From Larix sibirica (taxonomy: Eukaryota > Streptophyta > Pinopsida > Pinales > Pinaceae): a stretch of DNA of 25,688 nucleotides. Numbering within the stretch: position 1 is the stretch's first letter; each line of letters opens with the position of its first letter. The notes beneath the pieces are model-generated. The model worked only from the letters and a program-made list of their open reading frames with translations. It did no database searches and had not been told where the DNA came from. Of this stretch, positions 1 through 10,084 are shown piece after piece. The stretch lies in assembly GCA_004151065.3 (NCBI GenBank), contig NWUY0300003937.1, positions 30,248 through 55,935 on the forward strand, read 5' to 3'. The position numbers and the translations under genes were made by a program.

Positions 1-1278
1 TTTTCATTGATGGCAACCAATGGTAACCATCATAATCCCCCTCTCATCATGCTCCTGATATTTCTCTCCCCCTTTGAAACCAATGGCAAATGACGATTCT
101 TTCTCTCAGTCTTATTGCAACTCCCCCTATCAATATTCCTTCTCTTTCGAGCTAATCCCCTTGAACTCATGCTTCTATTTGGGGTTTCTCCCCCTGTAAA
201 TATTCTGATTTCCTTCTCCAAATTTTTGTAACCTTTTGTCTAGTAGATCTTGCCATGTTGTTTCTACAATCTCTTGCCATGTGTCCATAGTCATGACATT
301 TGAATCATTCAACATTATGCTTCTACAATATCTTTCCATGTGTCTATAATTGTGGAAATCGTAACATTCAACATTGTAGTTCAAATGAACACTTATATTT
401 CTTGCTTGAGCATTTCCTCCATAAGCTTTGCAATCTCTAGCCCTATGCTCAAAATTATTGCAAGAGAAACAATTTCCAAGAAAAATGCTTAGATACCTGG
501 GTGTAGAAGATCTTCTAGATGGTGCAACTTATCTGTATCCATCTTTCTCTGAATCTTGCTGATAATGAATTCTTCCTTTGTAATCTCTATCTTGATGGGA
601 GATTCTGAGAATGTATGCATAACTCTTAGCCTTCTCTTCATTTTTCTTTTATGGTAGCTTAGAACGCTCCTCTTCAACTTTCTTTGTTGGTGATTTGGAG
701 CTTTCACCTTCTTCAAAATTATTATGTTCATCATATCCCAAACCAGTCTTGTCAAGTGGAGATCTTTGTTCGTTAAGAATGTCATCTAAGATCAATGTGC
801 TCCTCTCAAAATTCAAGTTTGTTGTAGCCGTCTTCTCCAATTCCTTTCATAGAGTAAAAACCTCAAAATCTCTTTGTTGGAAAATGTCTTCCTTCTCCTT
901 TAGTTGACTTGTTAGGACTTCTTCAATTCTCTCTGCTTCTTCCACTTGAATTCTTAGGACATCGTCGGTATTTTCATTCTCTTCATTTAGTGAAAGGATC
1001 TCCAACTCTTTCCTTTGAAAAAATTATTTCTTCTCTTGAAGCTAACTTGCCAGGTCTTCTTCAATTTTCTTGGCATCTTCTATTTGACTTCTTAGACCCA
1101 TGATGGTCTTTTTGAATTCTTGATATATTTGAAACATTTCTTCTTGTTTCCTTGTCATCCCTTCACAAAGAGCTCTTGAATCTTCTTCATTAGCCATATC
1201 TTTCTCCAATTTATTTCTTAGGGAAATAATTTTAGCTTCTTGTTTTTTGTAGATTTGATCCTTCTCCTTTTCTTCTTT
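1..1278 (-). pseudogene. copia gag, coiled-coil part and two further zinc knuckles
   Basis: This continues the frame of the upstream gag segment with scattered stops. From 1278 to about 840 it encodes a Glu/Lys/Leu-rich stretch likely to form a coiled coil. At 649-840 is the block STLILDDILNEQRSPLDKTG, followed by GLGYDE, which is common in plant copia polyproteins. A TAA lies at 649-651. Further down, one knuckle at 430-471 reads CFSCNNFEHRARDC with correct C-x2-C-x4-H-x4-C spacing. Another at 325-366 reads CYDFHNYRHMERYC, so its second cysteine is Phe and it should not bind zinc. All three knuckles share one frame, so decay here is mostly by substitution. The protease would be expected just left of the window. 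Confidence 0.7.
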
Positions 1279-1845
1279 TTATGAATTTGTCCTTTCTTTA
1301 TGATGGTATTCATTTTCTTCATCAATAGACTTTTTAATCATGGTCATGAGGAAAGTTTCTTCCTCTAAATCACTATCTTTCCCTTCTTCATATGGACATT
1401 CAGCAATATCATGTCCTATTCTTTCACATTTAAAACATTTAAAGAGTAACTTACTCATAACCTTTTCGGGATTTGTTTCTTCTTCATCATCTGCTTCCTC
1501 TTTTGGTGGTCCTTCCTTAATGACTTCCTCAACTGTGTAAAGATTATGTAGCTTGTCCCAAAGCTCATTAATTGATGTACATGATCCCACAACAACTTTC
1601 AAAGGATCATATAATCCATTCTAGATGGTATTTATTGCCATATAATTATCCTTCCTTGACTTCTTTTTAGTTTCATTTGTTTGTGGAACAATCACAATTG
1701 AATTCCAAACCTTATCCCCAAGTGCCATCAAATATTCCTTCATATTTATACTCCATGATTCATAATTTGATCCATCAAACAATGGTGCTTCAATCTTGCC
1801 AGAACCTTCGTTCTTGTCCATGTGCTTCAAGGATCTTCCTTCCAA
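1279..1845 (-). pseudogene. copia gag, N-terminal part with first zinc knuckle
   Basis: Gag packages the retrotransposon RNA into cytoplasmic particles. The reading begins at 1845 with TTG; the first ATG is at 1819-1821. It holds the copia gag signature FDGSNYESWSINMKEYL, then INELWDKLHNLYTVEEV, then a zinc knuckle at 1396-1437 with spacing C-x2-C-x4-H-x4-C (CFKCERIGHDIAEC). A TAG at 1621-1623 breaks the frame after NYMAINTI, and reading resumes in the same frame (NGLYDPLKVVVG). The part between LYTVEEV and the knuckle is much shorter than in intact plant copia gags, which suggests an internal deletion of the middle gag domain. A TAA closes the segment at 1279-1281. The family call is firm; the deletion is inferred from memory of typical family length. 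Confidence 0.75.
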
Positions 1846-2203
1846 CTACTAAACTATCTTTAAGGTAACTAGTTATGATCCCAATTATTGGAAATATCAC
1901 CAATACCGAGAAGGGGAGGTGAATTAGTATTGAGAACTTTTTACCATTTTTAACTTTGAGCACATCATGTAACATTAATCATTAAAAATACCATTCATCA
2001 ACTCATAAAACCATACACAGTGCACAAGAGATTTTACATGAAATTAGTTTCTTATAATATATTAGGATTGCAATATTACATTCAAGGAAGCACCAACTTC
2101 CAATTTATGAGCACCAACTCAAAGGAGGCTATAACACCCTGAGATCATAGGCTCCAACCTATCCTAGCACCACCCTCCCACCCTATAAGTAAGAGTATCA
2201 ATT
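1846..2203. other. Flank of the copia remnant, no gene seen
   Basis: This is where the copia leader and 5' LTR should lie, on the minus strand upstream of gag. I could not find a tRNA-Met primer-binding site or LTR ends. A GA-rich stretch near 1900-1920 may be retroelement leader, but this is weak. No reading frame of interest is seen. Confidence 0.4.
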
Positions 2204-2315
2204 TGTCACTATCACTCTTATTGCTTTTGTCATTATCACTGTCACTATCACTGTCATTTTCATTGCCACTATCACTATCACTATCACTATCACTGTCACT
2301 GTCACTGTCACTATG
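2204..2315. repeat. Imperfect CACTAT/CACTGT microsatellite
   Basis: About 110 bp of imperfect 6-bp units (CACTAT, CACTGT, CATTGC and similar), most regular from 2266 to 2312. It is a simple-sequence repeat with no coding signal. Confidence 0.9.
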
Positions 2316-4856
2316 ATGTAGGGATTTCCATGGGATGAAATTAAAAAAAAATAATGCAAGGATTTCCGAGGTTCATAAATTTTGACTCGTTTATATGTTT
2401 AGGATCAAATTTAACAGGAATTTGTGTTTTGAAGAGTTCACTGCAGTTACCGNTTATTATGAATTCTATGGTGGGGAGTTGGATGAAATGATACAAGTTG
2501 TCAAACATGCACACATCAAAATGTAAATATAACAAAAGGTAATGCACGAAGTTTGTCAATGAATATGTTGCAAAGGGAACTTGCACTCCTTGTGAATTTA
2601 GTAACATGTGTGCTCTCTAGGAATGCATGCCCATTTATATTTGAATAGCTTTGGGCCTTGTCAGACCTCCATGCACTCACAATGGATGCGTCCACATTTA
2701 TTTCCATGTGGAATTTTTTCTATGTAAAAGTTTGTGCCTATGTTAAAAACATGTCTATGTTTTCGAAAGTATCCTAATGTTCTTTCATGTGGCCAAAGCA
2801 GTGGAAATTTAAAAATGTATGCACAAAATGGAAATCTATTATGATGTTAAATGGAGATTGGAGAAATAAATACTAGAGAAATCAATCGATGAAGCGACTT
2901 GCATGCTTCCTTATCAACATAATGACTAAATTCTAGTGTGTATTTGACGTCGAGATAGATTGTTGGCAGATTATACTCAATCTTGTAATCCCTCATACAT
3001 GTATCTCATTATAACAACATGAAACATTTAATGCTTGGAGAACCTTGTTACATAGTATAATATATTAAACCACTATATGCATGTAATATAGTTATGAATA
3101 CATTGAAGCAAGATTTGCCATTAACATCTTGATATAGAAAGAAAACATGTCTCTAAATAACAATGTTGAGTCCTATAAAATTATTGTAGCATGATAAGAG
3201 AATAATATTGTCCGACCTCAAGTGTTACTTCATTGTTTCCTTTAGGATGCTTAAACCATAATTACAAAACTACATTTTGACATGATTATAGCACATCCTA
3301 TAACATGTTGTTTGCAATCATTATGGTACAATTGCTCTCCTTTCATTGTTGTATTCCACCAAGAGAAACAAAATGCATTTTACAACTCAATATTGAAGAG
3401 ATTGTAAAATCCGTCGCACCATTATATCAAATTTATTGATATCAATGAAAATAAAATTAAACATTAAAAAAAAATTGTTAAACGAAAGTATGGAGATTTA
3501 AAAACGATCTTGCTTAATGGTAGATATGCTTAATGAATGATGTAATCATTCATGCCAAAATCAAAATAAATTAGGGTATGCACACCATATCATACTCATT
3601 ATTGTCCTCTTTTTATACTTGGCATTTTGATTATGTTTGTCCATCTTTTTGTAGTGTTTCATATTTATCTTTCATTTTGTAAAATCACCTATAAATTAAT
3701 AAGGTATACTCTCTTCCAAATTGCATTCATTTTTCTTGATACATGATTTATGATATGTTAGTACGTAGTTTATGATATGATGCCACATAGTTTATGATAA
3801 TGTGATATTCGACGTGGTACTTTATTTTTATAATATGTTATTAATTCATGATGGTCTTTCCTCACATATTAGTTTAGTAGAATGTTTGATGATATTATGG
3901 ATTGTTAGTTCAATTGATTTGGTAATCAATCAAATCATTAAATAATTCATGTTATCGGGCATATTATTCCATGATGATGAATTAAGATACGTTCTATTCC
4001 AAAATGCAACTTTTGATGTGGCATTCTTCACATACGAGAGGTACTAATTTTTATGGAATAATTCTAAAAAACTATTGCTATAAATTGTGTTGGTGTACCT
4101 ATAAACCCTAAAAATTGACCCAATAGTATCATGGTTTTACCTTGAGTGGCTCGTGATGAAATATTTATTTATTTTCTCAAGTTGCATAATATTGGGAGCA
4201 TTGTGGAAATTGTCTATTTTTTTTTTTCTTTTTTTAGAATTAAATATTATAAATTATTAACTATGGATTTCAATATTTACTTCATTTTTAATTAAATACT
4301 CCATTCTATATTGATACTCATAAATATGTTTTAAATTAACTTATTTCCATTATAACTCGAAGAATAGGTATTAATTATAGATCATGTTGTGGAATCTAGA
4401 CCACTTGTATCTATTATTGATTGGCATCTTCTTTTGTTATTGGTTTTAGGAGTTGAGCTAGTTTTAGGAGTGGATATATTTTTATCGTATAATTCTCATG
4501 CTTATATTATTGATACGTATGTAGATCTTGCATGTCATTGTTGATATATTTTATGTTCAATGTGTCATATTATTGATTCGTTCTCTTTTTATCAATGAAT
4601 TTTATAAGGTTTTTAGACTTTACTTTGGATTTACTTTATTGGCCTCTCCACAATAGGTCCTTTCATTTTCCACCTCACAATGTTTCCTCGACGACATTTC
4701 TAGTGTTCAAACTATTGACTCATATTAGTTCTAGGGGGGCATTAATTTGAGACAAATTTGTTGCAGTAAAACACTCTAGTACGACAGTGTGTTAGATTTT
4801 CCATGTTAGACTTGGTTTTGAGGATTCCTATGCCTTGCCCGATCTTATGCATCCAA
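2316..4856. other. AT-rich intergenic stretch, no gene recognised
   Basis: I find no convincing reading frame, RNA gene or transposon end here. Open frames at 2341-2707 (minus) are short, overlap each other in different frames and match no family I know. A T-rich run sits near 4207-4226. A single undetermined base lies at 2453. Confidence 0.5.
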
Positions 4857-4932
4857 TGTTCCACATTGGGCTTTCCTTGTTGGTTTTACGTGTATGTTCC
4901 ACATTGGGCTTCCCTTGTTGGCTTTACATGTT
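4857..4932. repeat. Two tandem 38-bp units
   Basis: The segment starting TGTTCCACATTGGGCTT at 4857 is repeated at 4895 with only a few substitutions. An open frame on the plus strand (4835-5185) runs through both units, but it matches no family I know and is not called as a gene. Confidence 0.8.
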
Positions 4933-5445
4933 TGCATCACGGGGATTATATCCGATAAACATGCCCCACCATGCAAATTTTAAACTCATTTATTTAGAGG
5001 AGTATTGCTCATTTTTATCGCACTTAATATTATTTGGATACTCACGTGGGCTTGCTAAGAGCTATTTATTTTCTATGTCTAACTTTTTTTTTTTCGTAAT
5101 GGAACTTCATCTTCATGAAGGTGTCATTTTCAGTGTTTTAGTAGATCAATGGGGTATCTTGGAAGATAATAATAAATTGTTTTAAAGGGTTAGTGGGATA
5201 CAAAATCAATCTATTCCTTTAAATATTACACATTCAAGGTTTGAATACAAGATGATAGAATTCAATTTGAAGCTAAGAGTTGGTACTAAGAAAATCAAGA
5301 TTTACATATTAACAAAATTGGTTGGCCCCATGGAAACTTGACCTTAAGAAAAGAAGTCATTTATCAAAAATATTTAACGTGGAAAGAACAAGAGTAAATT
5401 AAAACAATAGACAATATTATCAAGCCATATCATCATCGGTGATAG
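4933..5445. other. AT-rich stretch, no gene recognised
   Basis: Apart from the tail of the unrecognised plus-strand open frame, I see nothing that supports a gene, RNA or transposon end. Confidence 0.4.
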
Positions 5446-5769
5446 TTACATGAGACTCCTATTGATTTGAATTCTTCTCCTCTATAGCATAGTATTTTCC
5501 ATTGATATCCTTGACATAAGATCCAAGTTATTGTTGATCTCATCCCTAACTAGAGCTTGTTTCTCTCCTCTTTGGTGCTTAGCAAAACCTTGCCAAGTAC
5601 GGATTTAGTTATCCAATGTAGGTGACACGGTTTTATGGGAATGTGTAAATATGGTACAAGTGTTATCGATTTCCACCACCCACAGTGTCATGTCTCTTGA
5701 AGTCATCTCTAGTTCGATAATGCCCTGCTCCCCATTTATCCAATTCTCTTCCCTTGAAATCCTCTCCAT
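5446..5769 (-). pseudogene. Unrecognised coding-like remnant, 108 codons with two internal stops
   Basis: Starting at ATG 5767-5769, the minus strand reads 108 codons to TAA at 5446-5448, with only TAA at 5605-5607 and TAG at 5482-5484 inside. The reading is rich in Glu, Arg, Met and Asn and looks coding rather than random (for example MERISREENWINGEQ, then TWQGFAKHQRGEKQALV after the first stop). It could be an alpha-helical or coiled-coil segment of an old transposon or host gene. I do not recognise the family. No neighbour helps: the flanks are AT-rich, and a 30-bp direct repeat begins just upstream at 5783. Confidence 0.35.
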
Positions 5770-5782
5770 GGCATTAAGAGTG

Positions 5783-5869
5783 GTAGATGGTTTTCTTAAA
5801 TATATTACAAGAACCTAGAACTCTCATGAACCTAGGCCAGTAGATGGTTTTCTTAAATATATTGCAAGA
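5783..5869. repeat. 30-bp direct repeat, 57 bp apart
   Basis: GTAGATGGTTTTCTTAAATA and its next 10 bases occur at 5783-5812 and again at 5840-5869 with one mismatch. The cause is unknown; it could be a small local duplication. Confidence 0.8.
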
Positions 5870-7005
5870 TATTGGCCTTACTATTAACAACATTGCTTAA
5901 ATCCAATAATCAGGCAAGAAAATCAAATTCTACCGTATCGAGAAGTAATTAATTAATCTATAGAGCAGGTAATATTGGTTTCTAGCAATCTGACACCAAC
6001 ATGCTTCTCATGGCTTCCTCATCATAAGTCTATGGTGTAGGATGAACTGCAATGCATGGAAATCATGAAACGAGTTGTATAATCCACCTACAATATTTAG
6101 TCTTCATTCACATGCTCCCAAGCATGATTACCTCATGTTTCCTATTCATAACCTCTTGTGGGGAAATTTCCAGTGTTTACTAATATGAGGAAATCATAGA
6201 ATCTATTTGATATCCTTTATGGGGACTTATACTAATTTATATCAGTGAACTTTCGACATGTTTTGAATGTACTTTGGTCATGATAGATTTAGTTGTTTGA
6301 TATTTACTTCTTTGCAATGGTAATCTAACTATGTTATCCACATAGCATTTTTTGTATGTACATAAAGTCACATATTTGAAGTCATTGAAAGTGACTTTTA
6401 GAAAACAAAAGGGATAATCATGATCCCAATAGTTATAGATGAACTTGAGAAGATTCATAGTGTAGTTTTATTTTGATATGATCAATGGTACGGGGAATTT
6501 TGATTAGTAGGATGCATGACCTCCTATTCACTAGGAATCGATAGAAACATTATGATAGGTTAAGATCAATGTCAACTGAGCTCAATGTCACACAAACCTC
6601 AATACAAAGAAAAGGCCCTTTAGTGGACTTTATATCAGATGGTAATCTAAAAACTCCCAAATATATGATTATGATGGAGATCACTAGTAGAGGCAAGCAT
6701 GTGAATGTTTCAGCATATTTTTTTTCTCAGTGCATTTATACATTCCAACCACACTGGTTTGTATACAACAAATATTCCCTGGTTTTGACAATAAATTATG
6801 TGGCATCACACATTCAAGTGAAATAAAATAATATTTTGCAACTGATCTATTTACATTACCGAAGCGCATCGGGGAGCCACACACTTGAGGGCACCAAAAT
6901 AGGATAAAATGTTACACTGGATTAGTATAAATACTTTATTTTTTCCCACCCCTCATACGGTATGTCTAATTTAATACAATAGGGTGGTATAGACAAAACC
7001 AAGCC
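5870..7005. other. AT-rich stretch, no gene recognised
   Basis: Two open frames (6237-6458 minus, 6569-6826 plus) have mixed composition but no motif I recognise and no supporting context. I call no gene. Confidence 0.4.
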
Positions 7006-7390
7006 GCATTAGGGTTAAAACGTTCCAAATTAAAACAACACGACTATTTTTTATCAATTTTTTTTTATGGTGTGTTTCGTATTCACAATCGCGTTGGTGC
7101 ATCATTGTATCGGCCACATAGGACAAGAGTTACAAAAATTACAAATTAAAAAATGTGACTATATTTTATTTCAAATTTCAATTTGTGGTGAATTTGATAT
7201 TATCAATGGCCCCGATGCATTATGGAATCCAACTTATCACATTAGGTTAAAAAATTTCCAATTTAAAAAACACAACTATACTATTTATTCAAATTTATAT
7301 TTTTGGTGTATTTGGTATTATCCATCGTACTCGTACGTCATTTAATATGGAACACTGCATTAGGGTTAAACTTTCCAAATTTAAAAAGAC
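7006..7390. repeat. Degenerate tandem array, unit about 117 bp
   Basis: A landmark resembling GCATTAGGGTTAAAA recurs at 7006, 7238 and 7357, with a more diverged unit starting near 7122. Each is followed by a TTCCAAATTTAAAA-like run, then ATTTTTGGTGTATTTGGTATT-like sequence. That gives about three and a half units of 116-119 bp, clearly diverged from each other. Confidence 0.65.
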
Positions 7391-7901
7391 AATTAAAAAA
7401 GTGCATTATGCATGATAAATCGCACCGAGGTATCTAACACTCAAGTGCACTGGTATAGGGTTTAATAAAAAAATTACGTGACCAAAAAAATCATTTTTAA
7501 CATAATATAGTGCTTATTATCCCAACAACACTGGTTCCGTACATCACCTACTTAGATGCATTGACATCCACGCACCACGTGGTGGCATTGCTCGCTCCCA
7601 CTATCTACTGATTAGAGTTTGAATTTTACCAAATGATGGGAAAATTTCCAAATTGTACGTACATCACCACAACACCTCCCCGATCTGCAAGGGACTAGGT
7701 AAATTGATGTTTCTTTACTATTTAATTTTTTAAAGGACTAGATTTGAGAATTCATCTTCCTTTTCCCAAAATTTCAAAAAAAGTTAAAAATCTACACGAT
7801 GCATTCGATCCATTCAACTCATACTGCTAGATGGAGCACCCTATAAATTTATAGGGTGTACCTATAGTGGTGCATTTTCATCATCGACAGACCACACACA
7901 T
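7391..7901. other. Non-coding stretch before the GGTGCA-rich array
   Basis: No gene is seen. GGTGCA begins to recur near the end (about 7871 and 7901), leading into the tandem array that follows. Confidence 0.4.
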
Positions 7902-8100
7902 GGTGCAATATAATTTTTAGCACACTGATTAACATATTGGTGCATAATATAAGTACAATTCCATCAACTAACATAATTTTTAATAAAAACTATAAATGAA
8001 ATACCGGTGCATAATATAAAAACAATTGTACCAATTAATATAATTTTTAATTAAAACTATAAATGTAATATTGGTATGTAATATAAATAAAAACGCACCA
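7902..8100. repeat. Tandem array of 67-bp units starting GGTGCATAATATA
   Basis: GGTGCATAATATA starts at 7939 and 8006, and a variant (GGTATGTAATATA) starts at 8073, an exact 67-bp period. A partial unit starts near 7902. The units share a TAATTTTTAAT-AAAACTATAAATG core. A near-perfect palindrome follows at 8095-8111 (GCACCATC, one base, GATGGTGC). Confidence 0.8.
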
Positions 8101-8500
8101 TCGGATGGTGCACTCATGTGTTATCAGCTCAGTGGATAAATGAGCATAATTTATTTAAAATGATAATGTCAAGCGACGCATTTAATATAACTGGTTGCAC
8201 CGCTTTCATGGTGTGTTGGAATTTTCTTAGTGGATTGCTAAACATTTACTCAAGGAACTGTACTATGTCTTTTGGTTGTGTCCAGATTAACCAGCACACA
8301 CTGTAAATGGTAATGCACTGATGGTATGGTGTGTTGATCAGTAAGAGGTGCACAGTTAACCCCAAAAACTATTTAACTCACAAAGATTTGTTGTTTCCAT
8401 GGTATGCACCAGATTAATACTTGCACACTTTTCCTAGTATGATGAGTTATTTTGAATGGAGCGGTGCTTCGTAGTGAATGACACCACTAAAGAATTTTTT

Positions 8501-8516
8501 TAAATAAAACCACTTT
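8501..8516. repeat. Left copy of the LINE target-site duplication
   Basis: TAAATAAAACCACTTT lies directly beside the T run that is the LINE poly(A) tail read on the plus strand. The same 16 bases occur at 21868-21883 beside the other end of the compound. The last three T's could belong to either the tail or the duplication. Confidence 0.85.
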
Positions 8517-8523
8517 TTTTTTT
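8514..8523 (-). other. LINE poly(A) tail
   Basis: Ten T's on the plus strand, i.e. poly(A) on the LINE sense strand, directly abutting the target-site duplication. The likely first nick reads CTTT/ATTT on the plus strand, close to the L1 endonuclease preference TTTT/AA. Confidence 0.8.
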
Positions 8524-8763
8524 ATAAGCTATATGTAGGTCCTTGTATTAGTAGAAGCAAAATATACAAAGTCAGGGATGAGTCAGGTCCTCTCACCAAG
8601 GAGAAAACAAACCCATAATCAGTTTGGAAATGTATCTTAGAACCAGTAAAAAACAACATAATAAACCTAGCAGTGATACAGTGAGGAAAATAAAGAACTG
8701 TCTTCAACAAAAATGATTGATTAAACGAAAAGAGAAGCAAGAAACAAGCATCGACAATACTCA

Positions 8764-9267
8764 TTAATTGCTATGGTACTCCTTCTGCTAAGGCTGAGCA
8801 GTTGGGTCTTTGGCTAGAGTAATGCCAAATCTGCAAGCAAACTGCTGCTTGTTGTAAAGCACCTACTTCAGCATGTCCTGCAAATCATCAAGCTACATCA
8901 GAATTTCGGCCTGCGCCTCATTATAGTTAGTGAGATTTCTTCCCAGGATGAGCTTGTGCGACCAGTGTAGGTCTAGAGTCTTCTGGTAGAGAGTGCTTAT
9001 GCCCCTAGTGTTTCCAGGGTCAAGTACAAGGGCTTCAAATTCCTCTCGGATTTCCTCATCGGTCAGACATACTCTAGTGACACGGGCGTCGTCCTTTGCA
9101 TCGTGAATCTCTTCTTGGGATTGATTATGAATCTCGGAATCAAAATTACGGGCTTTATCCACAACCCTTCTCATCAGACAAACCGGCTGTGTGGAGGAGG
9201 AGCCATAATCACCATAATTCTTCTGTTCGGAATATTGACGGGTGCAGACTTACTTAGGAGGAGTCAT
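8764..9267 (-). pseudogene. Extra reading frame in the LINE 3' region (unrecognised)
   Basis: From ATG 9265-9267 one frame reads 168 codons to TAA at 8764-8766. It is interrupted only by TAA at 9250-9252 and TAG at 8893-8895, 8863-8865 and 8788-8790. The 93-residue uninterrupted core (9174-8896) is acidic and looks coding, with pieces such as EEIREEFEALVLDPGN and STLYQKTLDLHWSHKLIL, continuing after stops with LDDLQDMLK and NKQQFACRFGITLAKDP. All three TAGs could derive from CAG by one C-to-T change. It lies downstream of RNase H, about 800 bp past ORF2 and upstream of the poly(A). I do not recognise the family. It could be a third LINE ORF or captured host sequence. Confidence 0.5.
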
Positions 9268-10084
9268 AGTCACTAGGGAGATGGTGCAAGTAAATTAAAA
9301 GAGCAGCGGGTTATAGAACTGAGGCAGGAAGAAAACTCAAAGAGCTCCGTGAAACAGAGGTCTAAGACCCCGAAAGTCAGAAATCCAGAGAGCAAAGGCA
9401 CCAGAAGACACGAGAAAGAAAACACCAAGAGCCGAGGGTTCTGAATGAACGGAGCCAAAGCTAGAACAGAGGTAACAAGAGAAAATCCAGGTGCCAATGT
9501 AATGATCTCTCACTAGGTTGGTGGCAGTGGATCCCTTTCTAAGTAGACCCTTAAACTTAGTGTCTACCGACCTGAGAAGATGATGCTGGAAGCGCGAATG
9601 AGTCCTGAATGAATACTCGGAGTGCCCGTTGAGCTCATGAGGGTGAAAGGACAGAACGAATGATCAAAAGTAGAGGGCATTAATAGAGCCATTACCCCGA
9701 GTAGGAAGTGAACAACAAATAGGATGTTAGACATGCTGGAGCAGTTAAGCCAAAGATGGGCAGCCAAGCTCCGTACAGAATGAGTGATGGGGAAATAATC
9801 ACATTACATGGGACACGGGATCAGCTATAGTGAAGGAGCATGTGGATGAATGATTAGGAGGTGTATGGACTGGCAGGTGGCTGGAGCTGTGGGCTGGCAC
9901 AGGGTGGGAGTTATAGACGGGTAGCTGAGTGCTAGCATGCCAAACGTCCAGTGGGCCCCTGGTGGTGCCATGTGGCCTTGTTTGCACCCGCTATGGGGGG
10001 GACAAGTCCTGACAAGCAATGTTTGTGAGCTAGTGTCGGAGGGGCTGCTCCCTGAAATTGTGCCATGAGGAATCAATTTTGTTC
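9268..10084 (-). other. LINE region between ORF2 and the extra 3' frame
   Basis: About 800 bp of GC-richer sequence, all inside LINE copy 1. The part next to RNase H may be the decayed ORF2 C-terminus (SWHNFREQPLRH, then a stop). The rest (9273-10000) is Pro/Ser/Leu-biased in several frames with no recognisable domain. Confidence 0.45.

Larger units (their letters stand above)
1..1845 (-). mobile_element. Ty1/copia-type retrotransposon remnant (gag region), running off the left edge
   Basis: The minus strand carries the gag part of a Ty1/copia polyprotein in one reading frame from about 1845 down to at least 175. Recognisable parts in order are an N-terminal gag block (FDGSNYESW), a CCHC knuckle, a long charged coiled-coil stretch, a conserved GLGYDE block, and two more knuckles. 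I see no protease, integrase, RT, LTR, primer-binding site or polypurine tract, so only the gag end lies here; pol would lie left of position 1. Several in-frame stops show that it is dead. Confidence 0.8.

Noticed and set aside
4730-4745. G-rich run (TAGGGGGGCATT) resembling an LTR-element polypurine tract
   Set aside because: No LTR ends, no pol coding upstream and no second LTR were found; one short G run is not enough.
4835-5185. 116-codon open frame on the plus strand
   Set aside because: Its N-terminal part is made by a 38-bp tandem repeat, the rest has no motif I recognise, and there is no context for a gene.
6237-6826. Two open frames (73 and 85 codons) as possible genes
   Set aside because: No recognised motif, no start context and no neighbouring exon; length is expected by chance in AT-rich DNA.
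8522-8764. 80-codon minus-strand open frame near the LINE tail
   Set aside because: It starts right at the end of the extra 3' frame, is hydrophobic without a motif, and runs into the poly(A); best read as 3' UTR.
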